DNA of 7,803 bases from an uncultured Mollicutes bacterium (GTDB lineage Bacteria > Bacillota_I > Bacilli_A > RFN20 > CAG-826), in assembly GCA_937893635.1 (NCBI GenBank), contig CALBGF010000170.1:1-7803 (forward strand), given 5' to 3'. Positions 6,276 to 7,803 of the stretch are shown here, piece after piece (the stretch's first letter is position 1; each line of letters opens with the position of its first letter). Made by a program: the position numbers and the translations under genes. Under the pieces are notes generated by a model. The model made no database searches, was not told where the DNA came from, and saw only the letters and a list, made by a program, of their open reading frames with translations.

Positions 6276-6303
6276 AAAAAAGTGAGGAGTAAAAACTCCT
6301 CAC
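6276..6303 (-). terminator. Intrinsic terminator at the end of the PIN-PhoH gene
   Basis: GTGAGGAGT (6303-6295) pairs perfectly with ACTCCTCAC (6290-6282) across a TTTT loop, followed by TTTTTT (6281-6276). The TGA stop of the PIN-PhoH gene (6302-6300) is inside the stem. The endolysin ribosome site starts about 9 nt after the T run, so the lysis genes must be reached by read-through, by antitermination, or from a promoter overlapping this element. Confidence 0.85.
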
Positions 6304-7550
6304 ATCTGATCTGCTATCGCAGCCAATTCACTTCTATAAACAGTTTGTAAGCTTACTTTTCCAAATAAATCTGAACCTTTAAATACTTCAGTAGCTCTGC
6401 GCAAACCATTATTTAAACCACCATATTCTGGTAAATCTAATTGAGCTTCCACATCTCCGTCAAGAATTACTTGACAATTTTCTCCTGCTCTTTGTAATGC
6501 TAATTTCATTAGGTCAATACTCATATTTTGAGCTTCTGTAATATAAATACAAGCATTTGAATCAGTGCCGATATCTATACCTCGGCAATCAGCCATAGGA
6601 ATTAAAATGATTTGTTCTCTTTCTATCATTTGTTCTAAATAAGAACGGTCGCCTATTTTCGCATTTAGGAAATTCCCTATGGAAGAGTCAAGGAGCTTGT
6701 CGTTGCGCGACCCGGGATAGAAACCTAGTTTCGCCGCACCCCTAACAGCCACAGGATTACAAAGAATATATAGTTTATCTATATTGCCACGTTCCATCTA
6801 ATTAAAAATATAAGCCATAGAAATTAAACTTTTACCAGAGCCAGGCTTACCTTCTAAAATTGTCAACTAATTATGAAGTAATGAGTCAAATGCCATTCTC
6901 TAATACCAATCTTTTGGTTTTACTTCACCAAACTATCTTGATTTTAAAGGTGTGTAATTTACTGGCGCATATTCTTCACCATTCCATTTTCTTACGTCAA
7001 CAATTTCTTTTGTTTTAATATCTTCGATAAGTATATATTGATTTTTTAATAGATTAAAAGTATTGGTATGAAGATTAGAATAAAATTCACTCATTGTACC
7101 TTCATCCATTGCTACTTCAATATATCCTTTATATTCTGCATAATCTTGTTCATCATTAACTTTACTAATGCAACCATCGCCAAAAAATAAATTAGCTATA
7201 TGCTTTAAGCATAAATCATTAGTAATAAAGTTAACATCGTCTGGATGAACATTATAATCATACCAAAAAGCAGTTGCCAAAATGCGCATATCATCAGTAA
7301 TAGTTAATGATTTTTCTACAATAGGTTCAAGCATTTTTTCATTAAATATAATAACTTCCACATAATCTGGATGTTCTTCTAAAAATCTTAATAAAACTCG
7401 TGCTTGATATTTAACTTCAGGTGATTTGTTCATAGAAGTCTTAATATTTTCTAACTCTTGAAGAGTAACGGAAGAAATAATAATATTATCTTCTTTCTTT
7501 ATATTGTTACCTTTCAAAAGCAGGCTTGATGTGTCATAAAAATTGAACAT
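6300..7550 (-). CDS. phoH: PIN-PhoH protein (PIN nuclease fused to PhoH ATPase) with four TAG codons read as Gln
   Basis: This is a 416-residue fusion of a PIN-domain ribonuclease and a PhoH-type P-loop ATPase; related cellular proteins are thought to act on RNA, and such genes are common in phages. The PIN acidic residues visible are Asp6 (FYDTSSLL), Glu32 (LQELENIK), Asp86/Asp87 and Asp112. The ATPase has Walker A GKPGSGKS (234-241), the PhoH motif CNPVAVRGAAKLGFYPG, a Walker B-like segment YITEAQN (336-342), and VILDGD with a final Arg in VYRSEL. Codons 206, 217, 228 and 251 are TAG, all in one continuous frame. The second gives WYQRMAFDSLL, matching the conserved Gln of the PhoH family pattern. 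ATG at 7550 has better spacing to AAAGGA than ATG at 7556. The length is normal for the fusion family. Confidence 0.92.
6798..6935 (-). other. Cluster of four recoded TAG codons (Gln) at the PIN/ATPase boundary
   Basis: TAG occurs at 6935-6933, 6902-6900, 6869-6867 and 6800-6798, spaced 11, 11 and 23 codons apart. All four are in the same frame as the PIN domain before them and the ATPase after them, and Walker A sits between the third and fourth. In the standard code this would leave a separate PIN protein and an ATPase fragment without Walker A, so suppression as glutamine is the simpler reading. Confidence 0.9.
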
Positions 7551-7593
7551 TATCATCTTTCCTTTGCTAATAAAATTTTGAGATTTTATCTCT

Positions 7594-7621
7594 ATTATAT
7601 TTAACTTTCTTTATCTTCAAA
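7594..7621 (-). promoter_or_regulatory. Possible promoter for the PIN-PhoH gene
   Basis: TATAAT (7599-7594) is a perfect -10 element. The only -35 candidate is TTTGAA (7621-7616), with 16 nt spacing. It overlaps the end of the upstream gene and would give a leader of roughly 35 nt. A small hairpin, GAGAT/ATCTC (7589-7577), follows it. In such AT-rich DNA a lone TATAAT is weak evidence. Confidence 0.35.
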
Positions 7622-7803
7622 TTGTTTTAGACTGTCCGAAAGTGTCTTGTCCACTTCTCTATTATGTCTAATTTTTTTATAAAAATCATCTTTAGCATTA
7701 ATATAATCTCTTAATTCATGAGATTTCATTTCAATATGATTTTTAATTATTTTTAAATCTGACTCTTTCATTTTAATTTGCCGATTTAGCATGCGCGCTT
7801 CAT
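7601..7803 (-). CDS. C-terminal end of a charged, coiled-coil-like protein of unknown function, partial
   Basis: The frame is open from the right edge (GAA GCG CGC before the first ATG) to TAA at 7603-7601, about 67 codons. It is rich in Lys, Glu and Asp with spaced hydrophobic residues, as in IKMKESDLKIIKNHIEMKSH, which suggests a helical coiled coil. ATGs at 7792 and 7768 have no ribosome binding site, so the gene most likely begins outside the window. No family is recognised. It ends about 50 nt before the PIN-PhoH start and may be in the same transcript. Confidence 0.55.
   Translation of the reverse strand, partial: EARMLNRQIKMKESDLKIIKNHIEMKSHELRDYINAKDDFYKKIRHNREVDKTLSDSLKQFEDKES

Noticed and set aside
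6300..7556. Two separate genes, or a decayed pseudogene, instead of one PIN-PhoH gene
   Set aside because: All interruptions are TAG, none is TAA, TGA or a frameshift, and the sequence between them is conserved PhoH sequence. The ATG at 6797 would start an ATPase without Walker A and has no ribosome binding site.
1..7803. A suppressor tRNA, other tRNA, or CRISPR array
   Set aside because: I saw no cloverleaf with a CUA anticodon or conserved T-loop pattern in the short gaps, and no regularly spaced repeats. The expected suppressor tRNA must be elsewhere.

Overview
The window looks like part of a lytic or large virulent phage of a Gram-positive, probably Firmicutes, host. The evidence is very AT-rich DNA, strong AGGAGG-type ribosome binding sites, overlapping genes, a phage-encoded type IIA topoisomerase, a PIN-PhoH gene, and a lysis pair whose endolysin joins a C39-like peptidase to SH3 cell-wall-binding repeats. 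The most informative property is the genetic code. Two genes on the minus strand are broken by TAG codons under the standard code but become intact family members if TAG is read as glutamine (translation table 15). No gene ending in the window uses TAG as its stop; the stops are TAA and TGA.

Layout, left to right. At 1-884 (minus) is the N-terminal part of a GyrA/ParC subunit running off the left edge. It overlaps the end of the GyrB/ParE gene. That gene is split: exon 1 (4001-2276) and exon 2 (1061-874) are separated by a 1214-nt group I intron inserted inside the conserved KGLGE motif. Splicing T|TA restores a 637-residue protein. The intron carries a GIY-YIG homing endonuclease (2090-1215) with two in-frame TAG codons. 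Between 4002 and 4119 two divergent sigma70-type promoters lie back to back. One drives the topoisomerase operon leftwards. The other drives a lone plus-strand gene (4120-5004) that resembles, from memory, the U32/UbiU-like TIM-barrel proteins.

That gene converges on a lysis module (endolysin 6251-5319, then a holin-like membrane protein 5322-5032) that ends in a strong terminator. Upstream is a PIN-PhoH gene (7550-6300) with four clustered TAG codons at the PIN/ATPase boundary, and its stop codon lies inside a second terminator. At the right edge is the C-terminal end of a charged, coiled-coil-like protein. No stretch longer than about 300 bases lacks a gene.

Functionally the window combines DNA topology (gyrase-type enzyme), a nuclease/ATPase (PIN-PhoH) and lysis. 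The recoded TAG codons are confined to the PIN-PhoH gene and the intron endonuclease. I infer that full-length versions of those two proteins appear only when a TAG-suppressing tRNA is available. No tRNA gene is visible in the window.
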